Positions 17,905 to 27,262 of a stretch of DNA of 64,000 nucleotides are shown one piece after another (within the stretch, counting starts at the first letter, position 1; the number at the start of each line of letters is the position of its first letter). Below the pieces are notes generated by a model, which was not told the origin of the DNA, did not search any database, and saw nothing but the letters and a program-made list of their open reading frames with translations. A program made the position numbers and the translations under genes. This DNA is from Mycolicibacterium confluentis (GTDB lineage: Bacteria; Actinomycetota; Actinomycetes; Mycobacteriales; Mycobacteriaceae): positions 1,612,001 through 1,676,000 of the forward strand of contig NZ_AP022612.1 of assembly GCF_010729895.1 (NCBI RefSeq), given 5' to 3'.

Positions 17905-17905
17905 G

Positions 17906-19999
17906 TCACTTGGCGCTGAGTTGCAGCTCGTGCAGCGGGGCGTCGTCGGCCGCACGGACCTCCACCCCCAGCAGCGCTCCGCAGCCGGGGCAGGCGTAGC
18001 CGTCGGCCCGCAGACCCGGATGCAGGCGCACCTTGGCGCCCAGGTCGGCGGCCGTCAACTCGCCGCGGCACGCATAGCCCTTCCAGTTCTCCTCAGCCGG
18101 CGCGAGCACCTGACCGCAGTCGCACGCGTACGTGTCGTCGCCGAGCAGCAGGTGGTCGCCCACCCGACGGGCATCGGCTGCGGAGACGGGCGTTGCGTCA
18201 ACAGTCGCGGTCCGGGGCCAACCGCGACGCACGGCGCGCACGGAATCGCGGCGGGCCTCGGTGGCGGCCGCGTCGACGACAGAATCGACGAGCACGACGC
18301 CGTACAGATCCAGCGCCGCCTGTTCCGAGATCCGGGCGGCGCGCACATCGTCGGCCACGGCGTCCGCGGCGGCGTCCAGGGGGTCGCCCCAGCCGCCGCC
18401 ACCGTGGAAGCTCCAGTCGACGACATCGCCTGCGCCCAAGTGGATCTCACCGGGCGATCCGGTGTAGACGGTGTCCGAGCCGTCGGCGCGCGTGATGCTG
18501 ACGTGATGCGTCGATCCCGGCATGCCGCCGTGCAGCCCGGCTGTCGACGGCATCGACATGCTGTGTCCGGCCAGCACACCGTGCAGGCCCCCGGTGTTGT
18601 GCAGTGTGAATGTCGAACTGGTGGAGACGCCGCCGTGGAAGCGGCCCGCGCCCCCGCCGTCGGTGTTGGCGCCGCGGCGCAGCCACAGCAGCGGGAACAC
18701 TGACTCCTCGCCCTCGACGTTGTTGAACTGCCCGGTCAGGATCTCGTGCGGGCCGCGGTAGTCGACGCCGTTGGCCGCGCACGTCGCGCCGCCGCCACCG
18801 GCGAGCACTTCGGTCAGCGCACCGCCGTACGGTTCGCCGTACTGGTTGAGGCCCGCGATGTGGAAGATCATCAGGCCGCCGGTGGTGCCGGCCATCGCCT
18901 CGGAGCGCACCTCGGCGTCGGTGCTGACCAGCTTGGCCAGCGCGTTGCCCGCGGTGTTCTGCACCATCGTGGTGGCACCGACCGTGGCGGCACCGCATGG
19001 CGCGGGATGTTTGGCGTTGACGATCGTGCCCTCGGGCGCGGTCACCTCGATGGCCCGCATGACGCCGCTGTTCCAGGGGATGTCGTGGGCCAGCACGGGC
19101 AGCACCGAGGCGAACACGCCGCCCCGCAGACCCGACAGGGTGCAGTTGAAGAAGCCCGGCAGCTGCGGTGCGGTCTGGCCGTAGTCGAACACCAGCTGCT
19201 CACCGGTCTTGCGCAGTTCAACCTCGATGCGTGACAGGCCGGACTTGTGCCCGTCGTGATCGAAATAGCTTCGGGCCCGGGTGATTCCGTCGGGCAGGGC
19301 GGCCAAGCGGGCGCGCACCTGCGCTTCGGAGCGGTCCAGCATGGTCGACATCACTGACGTCACGACCTCGACGCCGTAACGGCCCACCAGGCGCAGCAGT
19401 CCCTCGCGGGCGTGGGTGTTGGCCGCGATCATGGCCTTGAGGTCCAGGCCCAGGTTGGCGGGCAGGCGCGAGGCCGCGAGGATCAGGTTCCACACGTCGT
19501 GGCGCGTGCGGCCACCCTCGATGATCTTGGTGGGCGGCAGGATCAGGCCCTCCTGGTAGATCTCGCGGGCGTCCGGTGACCAGCTCGACGGCGTCATGCC
19601 GCCGATGTCGAGGACGTGCGCGCAGGTGCCCACCCAGGCGATCCGCACGCCGTCGTAGAAAACCGGTTCCAGCATCGTCACGTCGGGCATGTGCAACGCA
19701 CCCTTGTACGGGTCGTTGGTGATGAACATGTCACCTTCGTTGATGCCGATGGTGTCTTCGCAGTCGGCGATGATGTGGTTCACCACGGTCTCCATCGAAC
19801 CCGAGTGAAAGAGGTTGTGCGGCCCCATCGCAACGACGTCGCCGCCAGCCAGGTACACGCCGGTGTTGCAGTCGTTGGCCTCGGTCACCAATGGGGAACC
19901 GGAGACGTTCTTGAGCACCGCCGACTGCTGGGCGACGATCGCGGTGAGTCGGTTGCGCACGACCTCGTAGGTGACGACGTCAACGTCGATGGTGTTCAT
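17906..19999 (-). CDS. HyuB-type hydantoinase/carboxylase alpha subunit with C-terminal zinc-ribbon domain
   Basis: A 697-residue hydantoinase B/oxoprolinase-family protein (GDMFITNDPYKGALHMPDV; EILTGQFNNVEGEESVFP; FHGGGGWGDPL). The family covers N-methylhydantoinase, 5-oxoprolinase and the acetone/acetophenone carboxylases. The last 75 residues form an extra domain with CDCG and CPGCG motifs, resembling the gamma subunit of acetone carboxylases, which binds zinc. That fusion points to a carboxylase-type ATP-dependent reaction rather than plain hydantoin hydrolysis; this is inference. It starts 2 bp after the hyuA-like stop. Confidence 0.85.
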   Translation of the reverse strand: MNTIDVDVVTYEVVRNRLTAIVAQQSAVLKNVSGSPLVTEANDCNTGVYLAGGDVVAMGPHNLFHSGSMETVVNHIIADCEDTIGINEGDMFITNDPYKGALHMPDVTMLEPVFYDGVRIAWVGTCAHVLDIGGMTPSSWSPDAREIYQEGLILPPTKIIEGGRTRHDVWNLILAASRLPANLGLDLKAMIAANTHAREGLLRLVGRYGVEVVTSVMSTMLDRSEAQVRARLAALPDGITRARSYFDHDGHKSGLSRIEVELRKTGEQLVFDYGQTAPQLPGFFNCTLSGLRGGVFASVLPVLAHDIPWNSGVMRAIEVTAPEGTIVNAKHPAPCGAATVGATTMVQNTAGNALAKLVSTDAEVRSEAMAGTTGGLMIFHIAGLNQYGEPYGGALTEVLAGGGGATCAANGVDYRGPHEILTGQFNNVEGEESVFPLLWLRRGANTDGGGAGRFHGGVSTSSTFTLHNTGGLHGVLAGHSMSMPSTAGLHGGMPGSTHHVSITRADGSDTVYTGSPGEIHLGAGDVVDWSFHGGGGWGDPLDAAADAVADDVRAARISEQAALDLYGVVLVDSVVDAAATEARRDSVRAVRRGWPRTATVDATPVSAADARRVGDHLLLGDDTYACDCGQVLAPAEENWKGYACRGELTAADLGAKVRLHPGLRADGYACPGCGALLGVEVRAADDAPLHELQLSAK

Positions 20000-20001
20000 G
20001 C

Positions 20002-22122
20002 TCAGGCGTCCTTCTCGGTGGTGCGGATGACGGTGTTCTCGAGGTCGTCGATGACTGCTGTCTGGCCGACGCCGACGAAGATCGTGGTGCCGGGGTGTTC
20101 GATGATGGCCGGGCCCTGGACCCGGTCGCCCGGGCGCAGGTCGGGTCCGCGGGCCACGTCGGCCATCACGGTGCCGCGGTCGGGGCCCAGGTAGACCGGT
20201 CGTGAGGTGGGCAGGTGCAGACCGTTGGTGCTCGCGCCGAGCACGCGGGACACCCGCGGCTTGTCGAATTCACCCTTGGCCTGCACGCGCATCGAGACGA
20301 TCTCGACGCCGGCCCCGAGGAACAGCGCTTCGGGTCCGTACAGTTCGACGAACTGCGCCTCGAACGCGTTGAGCAGACGCTGGATGGCCGCGGCGTTCAG
20401 GACGCCGGGTTCAGCCGGGATGGACAGGCTCTTGTTCTGCATGCGGAACCGCATGTCGACGAAGCGCTGCAACACGATTCGGTCGCTGACGGCCCCGGCT
20501 TCCAGCAGTTCCTTGCTGACCTGCGCCTCGAGGTTCTCGAAGTTGCGCGTGATCCGGTCGGCGTCGAACACGTCGGCCGCACCGTGCCAGGTGGCCGAGT
20601 GCATCGGATCCGACAGTTCGGCGGAGACGTGCAGGTCGCTGGTGGCCGCGCCGAACGCCGAGTGCACCGTGGCGGTTGCGGGCACGATGATCGACTGCGC
20701 GCCCAGTTCGGCACCGAACCGGTGGCAGTGCGAACCGCCGGCGCCGCCGTAGGCGAACACCACGAAGTCGCGCGGGTCGTGGCCGTGGCCCACCGTCAGG
20801 GTGTCGAGCAGGTCGGCCATCCGGTGGTCGGCGATCGACTTGATGCCCGCGGCCGCCTCCTCGACCGAGGTGCCCAGGGGCGCAGCGATCTTGTCGTGCA
20901 TGGCGCGGATCGCGCCCTCCTTGTCGAGCGCGAACGTGCCGCCCAGGAAGAAGGCCGGGTCGATGATGCCCAGGACGACGTCGGCGTCGGTGACGGTGGG
21001 TTCGGTGCCGCCGCGGCCGTAGCAGACCGGGCCGGGGTGGGAGCCCGCGCTGGTGGGGCCGACGACAAGCTGGCCCTCGACCACGCGGGCGATCGAACCG
21101 CCGCCCGCACCGATCGCGGTGATCTCGACAGCGGGCTTGAGCACCTGGTAGCCGTTGACCTGCTGGCGCGGGGCGATGACGGGTTCATAGTCGATGACCA
21201 TGCCGACGTCGAACGACGTGCCGCCCATGTCGGTGGTCAGGACGTTGGGGGTGCCGATCCGACGCGCGAGTTGTGCGCTGGCCAGCACACCGCCGGCCGG
21301 GCCCGAGGTCAGGATCGACACCGCGGTCTCGCCGCAGCGCTCGGGGGTGATGACGCCTCCGCCGGAGTCGAGGATGCGCAGGGACCCCTTGAGGCCACGA
21401 TCCCGCAGGGAGCCATTGAGTTTCGTCATATAGCCGCGCACGGTGGGCCCGAGGTAGGCGTTGAGCGCCGTTGTCGCGGTGCGCTCGTATTCGCCCAGCA
21501 CGGGCGCCAATTCGCTCGACACCGTCAGGTAGACCTCAGGCGCCATCTCGCGAATGATCGCCGCGACGCGCTGCTCATGGCAGGACTCGCGGAATGACCA
21601 CAGCAGGCAGACCGCGATGGCCTGCACGCCGTCGTCGAGCAGGGCCTGCACCTGCGTGCGGACCTCGTCCTCATCGAGGGGCGTGATGATGGTGCCGCGG
21701 AAGTCGATGCGTTCGGTGACCTCGCGGATCAGTTCGCGCTCGACGACGGGTTCGGTCTGGCGGCGCTGTGAATCGTGCATGATCTCGTGCAGTTCCCGCC
21801 CGGTCCAGTGCCCGGTCGCGCGCTGCATCAGGATCGAATCGCGGAAGCCCTTGGTGGTGATGATGCCGGTCGTCACACCCTTGCGTTCGATCAGCGCGTT
21901 GGTGGCGACGGTGGTGCCCAGGCCGAAATACTCCACGTCGGGCAGAATTTCGCCGGGCTGCAGGCCCAGTTCCTGTTCGGCGAGCGCGAGCGCGTTGTTG
22001 ACGCCCTCGGACGGGTCGTGCAGCGTGGTGGGGGTCTTGAGAAGTCGGGCGGTGCCCTCGTCGTCGAGCAGCACGGCGTCCGTGAACGTCCCGCCGATGT
22101 CGATGCCTACGAAATACGCCAT
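20002..22122 (-). CDS. HyuA-type hydantoinase/carboxylase beta subunit (ATP-binding)
   Basis: A 706-residue hydantoinase A/oxoprolinase protein of the ASKHA fold. The N-terminal phosphate motif is VGIDIGGTFTDAVLLDD, and other family segments are GLGTTVATNALIERKG, TTDMGGTSFDVG and EITAIGAGGGSIA. It provides the ATP-dependent phosphorylation site of the HyuAB complex. It sits between the MFS exporter and hyuB-like genes in one minus-strand operon. N-terminal features resemble both N-methylhydantoinase and acetone carboxylase beta subunits. Confidence 0.88.
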   Translation of the reverse strand: MAYFVGIDIGGTFTDAVLLDDEGTARLLKTPTTLHDPSEGVNNALALAEQELGLQPGEILPDVEYFGLGTTVATNALIERKGVTTGIITTKGFRDSILMQRATGHWTGRELHEIMHDSQRRQTEPVVERELIREVTERIDFRGTIITPLDEDEVRTQVQALLDDGVQAIAVCLLWSFRESCHEQRVAAIIREMAPEVYLTVSSELAPVLGEYERTATTALNAYLGPTVRGYMTKLNGSLRDRGLKGSLRILDSGGGVITPERCGETAVSILTSGPAGGVLASAQLARRIGTPNVLTTDMGGTSFDVGMVIDYEPVIAPRQQVNGYQVLKPAVEITAIGAGGGSIARVVEGQLVVGPTSAGSHPGPVCYGRGGTEPTVTDADVVLGIIDPAFFLGGTFALDKEGAIRAMHDKIAAPLGTSVEEAAAGIKSIADHRMADLLDTLTVGHGHDPRDFVVFAYGGAGGSHCHRFGAELGAQSIIVPATATVHSAFGAATSDLHVSAELSDPMHSATWHGAADVFDADRITRNFENLEAQVSKELLEAGAVSDRIVLQRFVDMRFRMQNKSLSIPAEPGVLNAAAIQRLLNAFEAQFVELYGPEALFLGAGVEIVSMRVQAKGEFDKPRVSRVLGASTNGLHLPTSRPVYLGPDRGTVMADVARGPDLRPGDRVQGPAIIEHPGTTIFVGVGQTAVIDDLENTVIRTTEKDA

Positions 22123-22153
22123 CTGGATGCCTCTTTCTGAAGTGGCGGTGGAG

Positions 22154-23383
22154 TCAGCGGGTGGAGGTGAGTTCTGCTGAGGCAGAAGAGGTGTCGGTGT
22201 CGCGGTGGCGGGTCAGGGTGAGCAGGACGGTGGCGGCCAGTGCGGCGGCGGTGAACATCACGATGCTCATGGGCAGGGCGCTGGCGTCGCCGGCCAGGCC
22301 GACCAGGGGAGTGGTGGCCGCGCCGAAGGTGTACTGCAGGAAGCCGAGCACGGCCGATCCGGTCCCGGCGGCCTCGCGCACCTGCTCGATGGCGAGCGTC
22401 GTCGCGTTGGCGAAGGTGAAGCCGACGGTGGCCATGAAGCCGGCCATGAGCGCGATCGTCAGCCACGGGATGACATGTCCCACAGTGACATTGAGCAGTT
22501 GTAGCGCGGTGACCACCACCATGGTGCTCACGCCGCCGATCAGCAGCTTGCGCGGTGCGACGGACTTGACCAGCCGGGCCGAGAGCGTCCCGGAGGCCGC
22601 GATCGCCAGTGCGCATGCCCCGAAGGTCAACGAGTACCCCCGCGGGGTGAAGCCCAGGATGTTCTGCAGGATGAAGGGTGAGGCCGAGATGTAGGCGAAC
22701 ATCGCCGAGGCCGCCAGGCCCAGAGTCAGCGTGTAGCCGACGTAGCGGCGGTTGCCCAGCACGTCACGCATGCCGCCGGCCAGGGAACGCAGACCGCCGG
22801 GACGACGGTGCTCAGCGGGCAGCGACTCGTCGACGACGAACACGGCCCCCACCAGCATCAGCAGGTTCATCCCGGCGAGCGCGGCGAACACCGCCCGCCA
22901 CCCCCAGCCCGCGACGACGACACCGCCCAGGATGGGTGCGGTGATCGGGGCGAGCACACCGATGACCATCATGACCGCGAACAGCCTGGCCGCCGCTGAT
23001 CCCTTGGCCCGGTCCGCGATGATCGCGCGGGCGATGACCACGCCGGCCGCGCCCGTGAAACCCTGCACGAAGCGCAGGCCGATCAGGGCCTGGATCGACG
23101 GCGCGAGGATGCACAGCAGGCTCGCGATCAGACAGGTGACGGTGCCGATGAGCAGCGGCCTGCGGCGGCCGAACTGGTCCGACAGCGGGCCGATCACCAG
23201 TTGGCCAACGGCCAGGCCGACCAGGAACGCCGTCAACGTCAGCTGGATCATCGGGGCCGTGGTGTGGAATTCGGCCGCCATGTCGGGGAAGGCCGACAGG
23301 TACATGTCGATCGAGAAGGGGGTCACCGCCGTGAGAAGGGCGAGGACGGCGATGAGCATCGCCGAGGGAGCTTGGGGGGTCAT
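22154..23383 (-). CDS. Bcr/CflA-type MFS drug transporter
   Basis: A 409-residue major-facilitator protein with twelve likely spans. The DHA1/Bcr hallmarks are visible: FSIDMYLSAFPDMAAEF in span 1, GLAVGQLVIGPLSDQFGRRRPLL in spans 2-3, and RFVQGFTGAAGVVIARAIIADR. Bcr/CflA proteins export drugs or dipeptides by proton antiport. It is the first gene of the operon with hyuA, hyuB and the aldolase, so it may move their substrate or product. It is divergent from a MarR gene across an 84-bp spacer holding an AT-rich palindrome. Confidence 0.88.
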   Translation of the reverse strand: MTPQAPSAMLIAVLALLTAVTPFSIDMYLSAFPDMAAEFHTTAPMIQLTLTAFLVGLAVGQLVIGPLSDQFGRRRPLLIGTVTCLIASLLCILAPSIQALIGLRFVQGFTGAAGVVIARAIIADRAKGSAAARLFAVMMVIGVLAPITAPILGGVVVAGWGWRAVFAALAGMNLLMLVGAVFVVDESLPAEHRRPGGLRSLAGGMRDVLGNRRYVGYTLTLGLAASAMFAYISASPFILQNILGFTPRGYSLTFGACALAIAASGTLSARLVKSVAPRKLLIGGVSTMVVVTALQLLNVTVGHVIPWLTIALMAGFMATVGFTFANATTLAIEQVREAAGTGSAVLGFLQYTFGAATTPLVGLAGDASALPMSIVMFTAAALAATVLLTLTRHRDTDTSSASAELTSTR

Positions 23384-23406
23384 CAGATCCTTGCGTCAAT
23401 CCGAAG

Positions 23407-23440
23407 TATGTATAACAATATAGGTATTGTGAAATACATA
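23407..23440. promoter_or_regulatory. probable MarR operator / promoter region
   Basis: A strikingly AT-rich block in GC-rich DNA. It contains CAATA-TAGG-TATTG flanked by ATGTAT on the left and ATACAT on the right, an interrupted palindrome with outer arms at 23408-23413 and 23434-23439. It lies 28 bp upstream of the MarR start and 24 bp from the MFS start, as expected for an autoregulatory site. Confidence 0.6.
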
Positions 23441-23467
23441 TGTCAAGATCGTGGATATGCTGGCGTG

Positions 23468-23920
23468 ATGGACGTCACCGCGAGTGAAACCCGGGAGCTG
23501 GCCCTGGCGTTGCACGACTTGTCATGGCGCATCACCCGCGTCGGTCCGGGTCAGGTCGGCCTGGAGCCGCTGCCGGCCTCGGAGATCGCGGTGCTGCGCG
23601 CGGTGCTCGACGAGCCGGGCCGTGGCGTATCCGACGTCGCGGCCTCGGTCGGCATGCAGCCCAGCAACGTCAGTGCCGCGCTGCGCTCGCTGGTGGCCCG
23701 CGGGCTGGTGGAGAAGCGGCCCGATCCGCACGACAGGCGCGTCGCGCTGCTGCACCCCACGGCCACCTCGCGGGGCAATCGCGCGGCCATCGAATCCGAG
23801 CTCACCGCCTCGCTGTCCGAGGCGTTGGCCGCACTGTCCGATGACGACGTCAGTGCGCTGCTGCGTGCCGTCCCGGCGATGCGCCAGCTGAACGCCGCCG
23901 TGGTGGAGCGGGTGCGTTAG
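23468..23920 (+). CDS. MarR-family transcriptional regulator
   Basis: A 150-residue MarR protein. DNA-binding region: VSDVAASVGMQPSNVSAALRSLVARGLVEKR, with wing PDPHDRRVALLHPT. The ATG at 23468 gives the standard length. It is divergent from the MFS/hyuA/hyuB/aldolase operon and is the likely repressor of both directions. Its 3' end overlaps the convergent TetR gene by 4 bp. Confidence 0.88.
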   Translation: MDVTASETRELALALHDLSWRITRVGPGQVGLEPLPASEIAVLRAVLDEPGRGVSDVAASVGMQPSNVSAALRSLVARGLVEKRPDPHDRRVALLHPTATSRGNRAAIESELTASLSEALAALSDDDVSALLRAVPAMRQLNAAVVERVR

Positions 23921-24525
23921 GCTGACGGCAGTGTGGCCCCAGTGGCCAGTTCTGCGTAGGACCGCATCAGCCGAAGCGCGGTCTTTCGGTCCAGTGCGGG
24001 ATCGCGCGCCACGATGCGGTAGCCGAAGTAGTCCTCCATCGACATCAGCGTCATGGCCACGTCGCGGGCGGGGGAGTGGAGTGTGAACGCGCCGGAATCG
24101 GCGCCGCCGGTCAGAATCTGGGCGTAGAGATCGACCTGGCGGTGATAGATGTGCTGCACGTCGGGGCGGTTGTCGAGTTCGAAGCCCGCGGCCAGCACCG
24201 CGCGCCAGATGGCCCGCCACTCGGCATCCTCGGGACCGGCCGGCAGGCCCGTCGCGATCGTCAACGCCAACTGGGCACGGGCGTCGTCGAGGCGCTCGAC
24301 GGCCTCGAGCCGGTCATCGTAGAACCGGGTGTCGGAGCGCTGCGCGAGCTCGGAGAGCAGCTGGTCCATGTCCTTGAAGTAGTAGCGCACGGCGTTGGCG
24401 GTCAGCCCCAGCTCGTCGGCGACATCGGCCAGGCGTAGCTCGGCCACATCGTGGGTTTCGATCAAAGTGATTGCCGCATCGAGGATCTCGGTGCGTCGCT
24501 GCGCTCTGCGAACGGGCCGCGCCAT
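23917..24525 (-). CDS. TetR-family transcriptional regulator
   Basis: A 202-residue TetR regulator with N-terminal HTH at residues 10-55 (RRTEILDAAITLIETHDVAELRLADVADELGLTANAVRYYFKD). I use the ATG at 24525 (MARPVRR), which has GAGGAGG about 11 bp upstream. A GTG at 24537 sits almost on that site but is in frame. It is divergent from the P1 peptidase/permease operon, which it probably controls. Ligand unknown. Confidence 0.85.
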   Translation of the reverse strand: MARPVRRAQRRTEILDAAITLIETHDVAELRLADVADELGLTANAVRYYFKDMDQLLSELAQRSDTRFYDDRLEAVERLDDARAQLALTIATGLPAGPEDAEWRAIWRAVLAAGFELDNRPDVQHIYHRQVDLYAQILTGGADSGAFTLHSPARDVAMTLMSMEDYFGYRIVARDPALDRKTALRLMRSYAELATGATLPSA

Positions 24526-24629
24526 CGGGTGTCGCACCTCCTCGCCGTCGGAGTTGAACTGTGCCGAGGGTACTGGATTTCACTCTTCCTCTTGCGCACC
24601 GGGCCGATCGGGTTCATTATTTGCCAACT

Positions 24630-25760
24630 ATGAAAAAAACTCCAGACCTGGAGGGGCAGGTGCGAGCGAGGGACCTGGGCGTCGTCATCGGGGAACACCC
24701 CACCGGCGCGCACAACGCCATCACCGACGTGCCCGGTGTCCGGGTCGGCCACACGACGCTGCATCAGAACGGCCCGCCCGTCGTGCACACCGGCGTGACG
24801 GTCGTCGTCCCGCATGACGACATCTGGGCCGAACCGGTGTTCGCCGGTGCGCACCGCCTCAACGGCAGCGGTGAGATGACGGGCCTGGAGTGGATCCGCG
24901 AGTCCGGTGAGCTCACCTCCGCGATCGGCATCACCAACACCCACAGCGTCGGGGTGGTGCGCGACGCTCTGGTGGCCGAGCAGGTCGCCGCGCGCGGCGA
25001 CGGCCTGTACTGGTCGCTGCCCGTCGTGGGGGAGACCTATGACGGAGTGCTCAACGACATCAACGGCTTTCACGTCAGGCCCGAGCACGCGACGGCGGCG
25101 CTGGCCGCGGCGTCGTCCGGGCCCGTCGAAGAGGGCAGCGTCGGCGGCGGCAGTGGGATGATCTGCCACGGCTTCAAGGGCGGCATCGGCACGTCGTCGC
25201 GCGTCACCGAGACCGCGGCCGGCACCTACACGGTGGGGGTGCTGGTGCAGGCGAATCACGGTCGGCGCGAACGCCTTGCGGTCAACGGCGTGCCCGTCGG
25301 CCAGCGCATCGGCGCCGACGCCGTACCACTGCCCGAGGCTCCGGCCCGGTATGAACCGGGATCCGGGTCGATCATCGTCATCGTCGCGACCGACGCACCC
25401 CTGCTGCCGCACCAGTGCGCGAGGTTGGCCCAGCGCGCCGCGCTGGGCGTGGCCCGTGTGGGCGGCACCGGCGAGCAGTACAGCGGAGACCTCATGCTGG
25501 CCTTCTCCACCGGCAATCGCGGCATCCCGCCGTACTCCTGGGACGAGGACGCCGCGACTGTGCGTCCCGAGATCGACGTGCGTATGACCGCGCCCCAGCT
25601 CATGACGCGCCTGTTCGATCTGACCATCGAGGCCACCGAAGAGGCGATCCTCAACGCACTCGTCGCGGCCACCACGGTGACCGGACCGACCGGCATCACC
25701 GCCCACGCGCTCGACCATGACCTGCTCCGCCAAGCCCTCACCCACCAGGAGAACCGATGA
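24630..25760 (+). CDS. P1-family (DmpA-like) aminopeptidase
   Basis: A 376-residue P1/DmpA-type peptidase. These are N-terminal nucleophile hydrolases that self-cleave before a conserved Ser, here in GGIGTSSRV at about residues 188-196. Other family features are DVPGVRVGHTTL near the start and GEQYSGDLMLAFSTGNRG. Members hydrolyse N-terminal amino acids from peptides, amides or beta-peptides. I use the ATG at 24630 (MKKTPDLEG); a longer reading adds 23 unrelated residues. It overlaps the permease gene by 4 bp, which suggests uptake of the released amino acid or amide. Confidence 0.85.
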   Translation: MKKTPDLEGQVRARDLGVVIGEHPTGAHNAITDVPGVRVGHTTLHQNGPPVVHTGVTVVVPHDDIWAEPVFAGAHRLNGSGEMTGLEWIRESGELTSAIGITNTHSVGVVRDALVAEQVAARGDGLYWSLPVVGETYDGVLNDINGFHVRPEHATAALAAASSGPVEEGSVGGGSGMICHGFKGGIGTSSRVTETAAGTYTVGVLVQANHGRRERLAVNGVPVGQRIGADAVPLPEAPARYEPGSGSIIVIVATDAPLLPHQCARLAQRAALGVARVGGTGEQYSGDLMLAFSTGNRGIPPYSWDEDAATVRPEIDVRMTAPQLMTRLFDLTIEATEEAILNALVAATTVTGPTGITAHALDHDLLRQALTHQENR

Positions 25761-27178
25761 CCACCCCGGACACAGAGCCTCGACTGCACGGACGGCTCGG
25801 CGCCGTCGCGATCGTGTTCATGGTGGTGGCTGCCGCCGCGCCGCTGACCGTGATCGGCGGAAACATGCCGCTGGCCATGGGATTGGGCAACGGCGCGGGC
25901 GCCCCCGTGGGCTTCGTGATCGCCGCCCTGGTGCTGCTGCTGTTCAGCATCGGGTTCGTGACCATGACTCCGCACGTTCCCGAGGCGGGGGCGTTCTTCT
26001 CGTATGTGACCGTCGGGCTCGGGGAACGGGTGGGCCGGGGCGTGGCCGTCGTCGCGCTGATCGCCTACACCGCAATCCAAGTCGGCATCTACGGATACAT
26101 CGGCTGGGCCATCGACGACACCGTGCGGTTCTACGGCGGTCCGCAATTGCCCTGGCCGCTCTACTCTTTCGCGGTGCTGGCCATCGTCGCGTTCCTCGGC
26201 TACCGGCACATCGAGTTGTCGGCCAAGGTGCTGGGCGTGGCGTTGGCGCTGGAGATCGGCATCGTCGTGCTGCTCGACCTGGTGATCTTCACCGACCCCG
26301 GACCCGCTGGGGTGACGTTGGATTCGTTCACTCCCGCGGTGTTCACCAACGGCACCCTCGGCATCGCGGTGCTGTTCGCGCTCACCGGTTTCATCGGCTT
26401 CGAGGCCACCGCGGTGTTCCGCGACGAGGCCCGTGATCCCGAGCGCACCATCCCGCGCGCGACCTACGCCGCGGTGCTCATCATCGGCGGCTTCTACGCG
26501 CTGACCGCCTGGGCGTTCGTGGTGGCGATCGGCCCCGACCAGGTGGCCGCCGTCGCGCAGCAGACCCTCGACGGTGAGGGCAACATGCTGCTGGACACCA
26601 CGGCGGACACCCTCGGACGAGTGGGCCGCGACGTGGTCAACGTGCTGCTGCTGACGTCGCTGTTCGCCTGCGTGCTGTCGTTCCACAACGTGATCGCGCG
26701 GTACCAGTTCGTGCTGGCGGGCAAGGGCCTTCTGCCCGCGCGCCTGGGCACGGTCCATTCGCGGCACAAGTCGCCGGCGTTCTCGTCGGTGGTGCAGACC
26801 GTGACGGCGTTCGTGATCGTGGCGGTGTTCGCGGTGCTCCAGATCGACCCGCTGGTGGGCGTTTTCGGCTCGATGGCCGGGGTGGCGACGGTCGGGATGG
26901 TGTTGCTGATGCTGACCACGTCGGTCGCAGTGCTGGTCTTCTTCGTGCGCAACCCGGATGCGGATCGACGGCTGTGGCAGACGCGGTTGGCGCCGACGCT
27001 GGCCTGCCTGGGGCTGCTCGGGAGCCTGTGGCTGGTGCTGTCGAACTTCACCCTGGTGACCGGCGGGTCGCTGACCGTCAGCACTGTGCTGGCCGCGGTG
27101 CCGTTCGTCGGCCTGCTGTTGGGGGCGCTGGCGTGGAAGCAGCGGTCCGGGGTGGCCGAGGGTTCGGAGGTCTCCTGA
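25757..27178 (+). CDS. APC-family amino acid permease
   Basis: A 473-residue membrane protein with about twelve spans. The APC superfamily start is VAIVFMVVAAAAPLTVIGGN, and span 6 carries the conserved GFIGFEATAVFRDEARDPERTIPRA. It probably imports an amino acid or polyamine. The ATGA overlap with the P1 peptidase gene makes the two one unit. After its stop comes a perfect 10-bp-arm palindrome that may end transcription. Confidence 0.88.
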   Translation: MTTPDTEPRLHGRLGAVAIVFMVVAAAAPLTVIGGNMPLAMGLGNGAGAPVGFVIAALVLLLFSIGFVTMTPHVPEAGAFFSYVTVGLGERVGRGVAVVALIAYTAIQVGIYGYIGWAIDDTVRFYGGPQLPWPLYSFAVLAIVAFLGYRHIELSAKVLGVALALEIGIVVLLDLVIFTDPGPAGVTLDSFTPAVFTNGTLGIAVLFALTGFIGFEATAVFRDEARDPERTIPRATYAAVLIIGGFYALTAWAFVVAIGPDQVAAVAQQTLDGEGNMLLDTTADTLGRVGRDVVNVLLLTSLFACVLSFHNVIARYQFVLAGKGLLPARLGTVHSRHKSPAFSSVVQTVTAFVIVAVFAVLQIDPLVGVFGSMAGVATVGMVLLMLTTSVAVLVFFVRNPDADRRLWQTRLAPTLACLGLLGSLWLVLSNFTLVTGGSLTVSTVLAAVPFVGLLLGALAWKQRSGVAEGSEVS

Positions 27179-27195
27179 GTACCTCTCCTCTGGGG

Positions 27196-27217
27196 CGCGT
27201 CATCACATGATGACGCG
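27196..27217. repeat. CGTCATCA palindrome, isolated copy
   Basis: CGCGTCATCA-CA-TGATGACGCG, a perfect 10-bp inverted repeat with a 2-bp centre, 18 bp after the permease stop. The core CGTCATCA-N2-TGATGACG and the preceding CTCTGGGG recur in the tandem repeat at 45305-45572, so this is a dispersed family. Confidence 0.85.
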
Positions 27218-27262
27218 TGACGGAATTGCACACCAGCCGCTTCCTGCCCCAGAATTCCCGCC

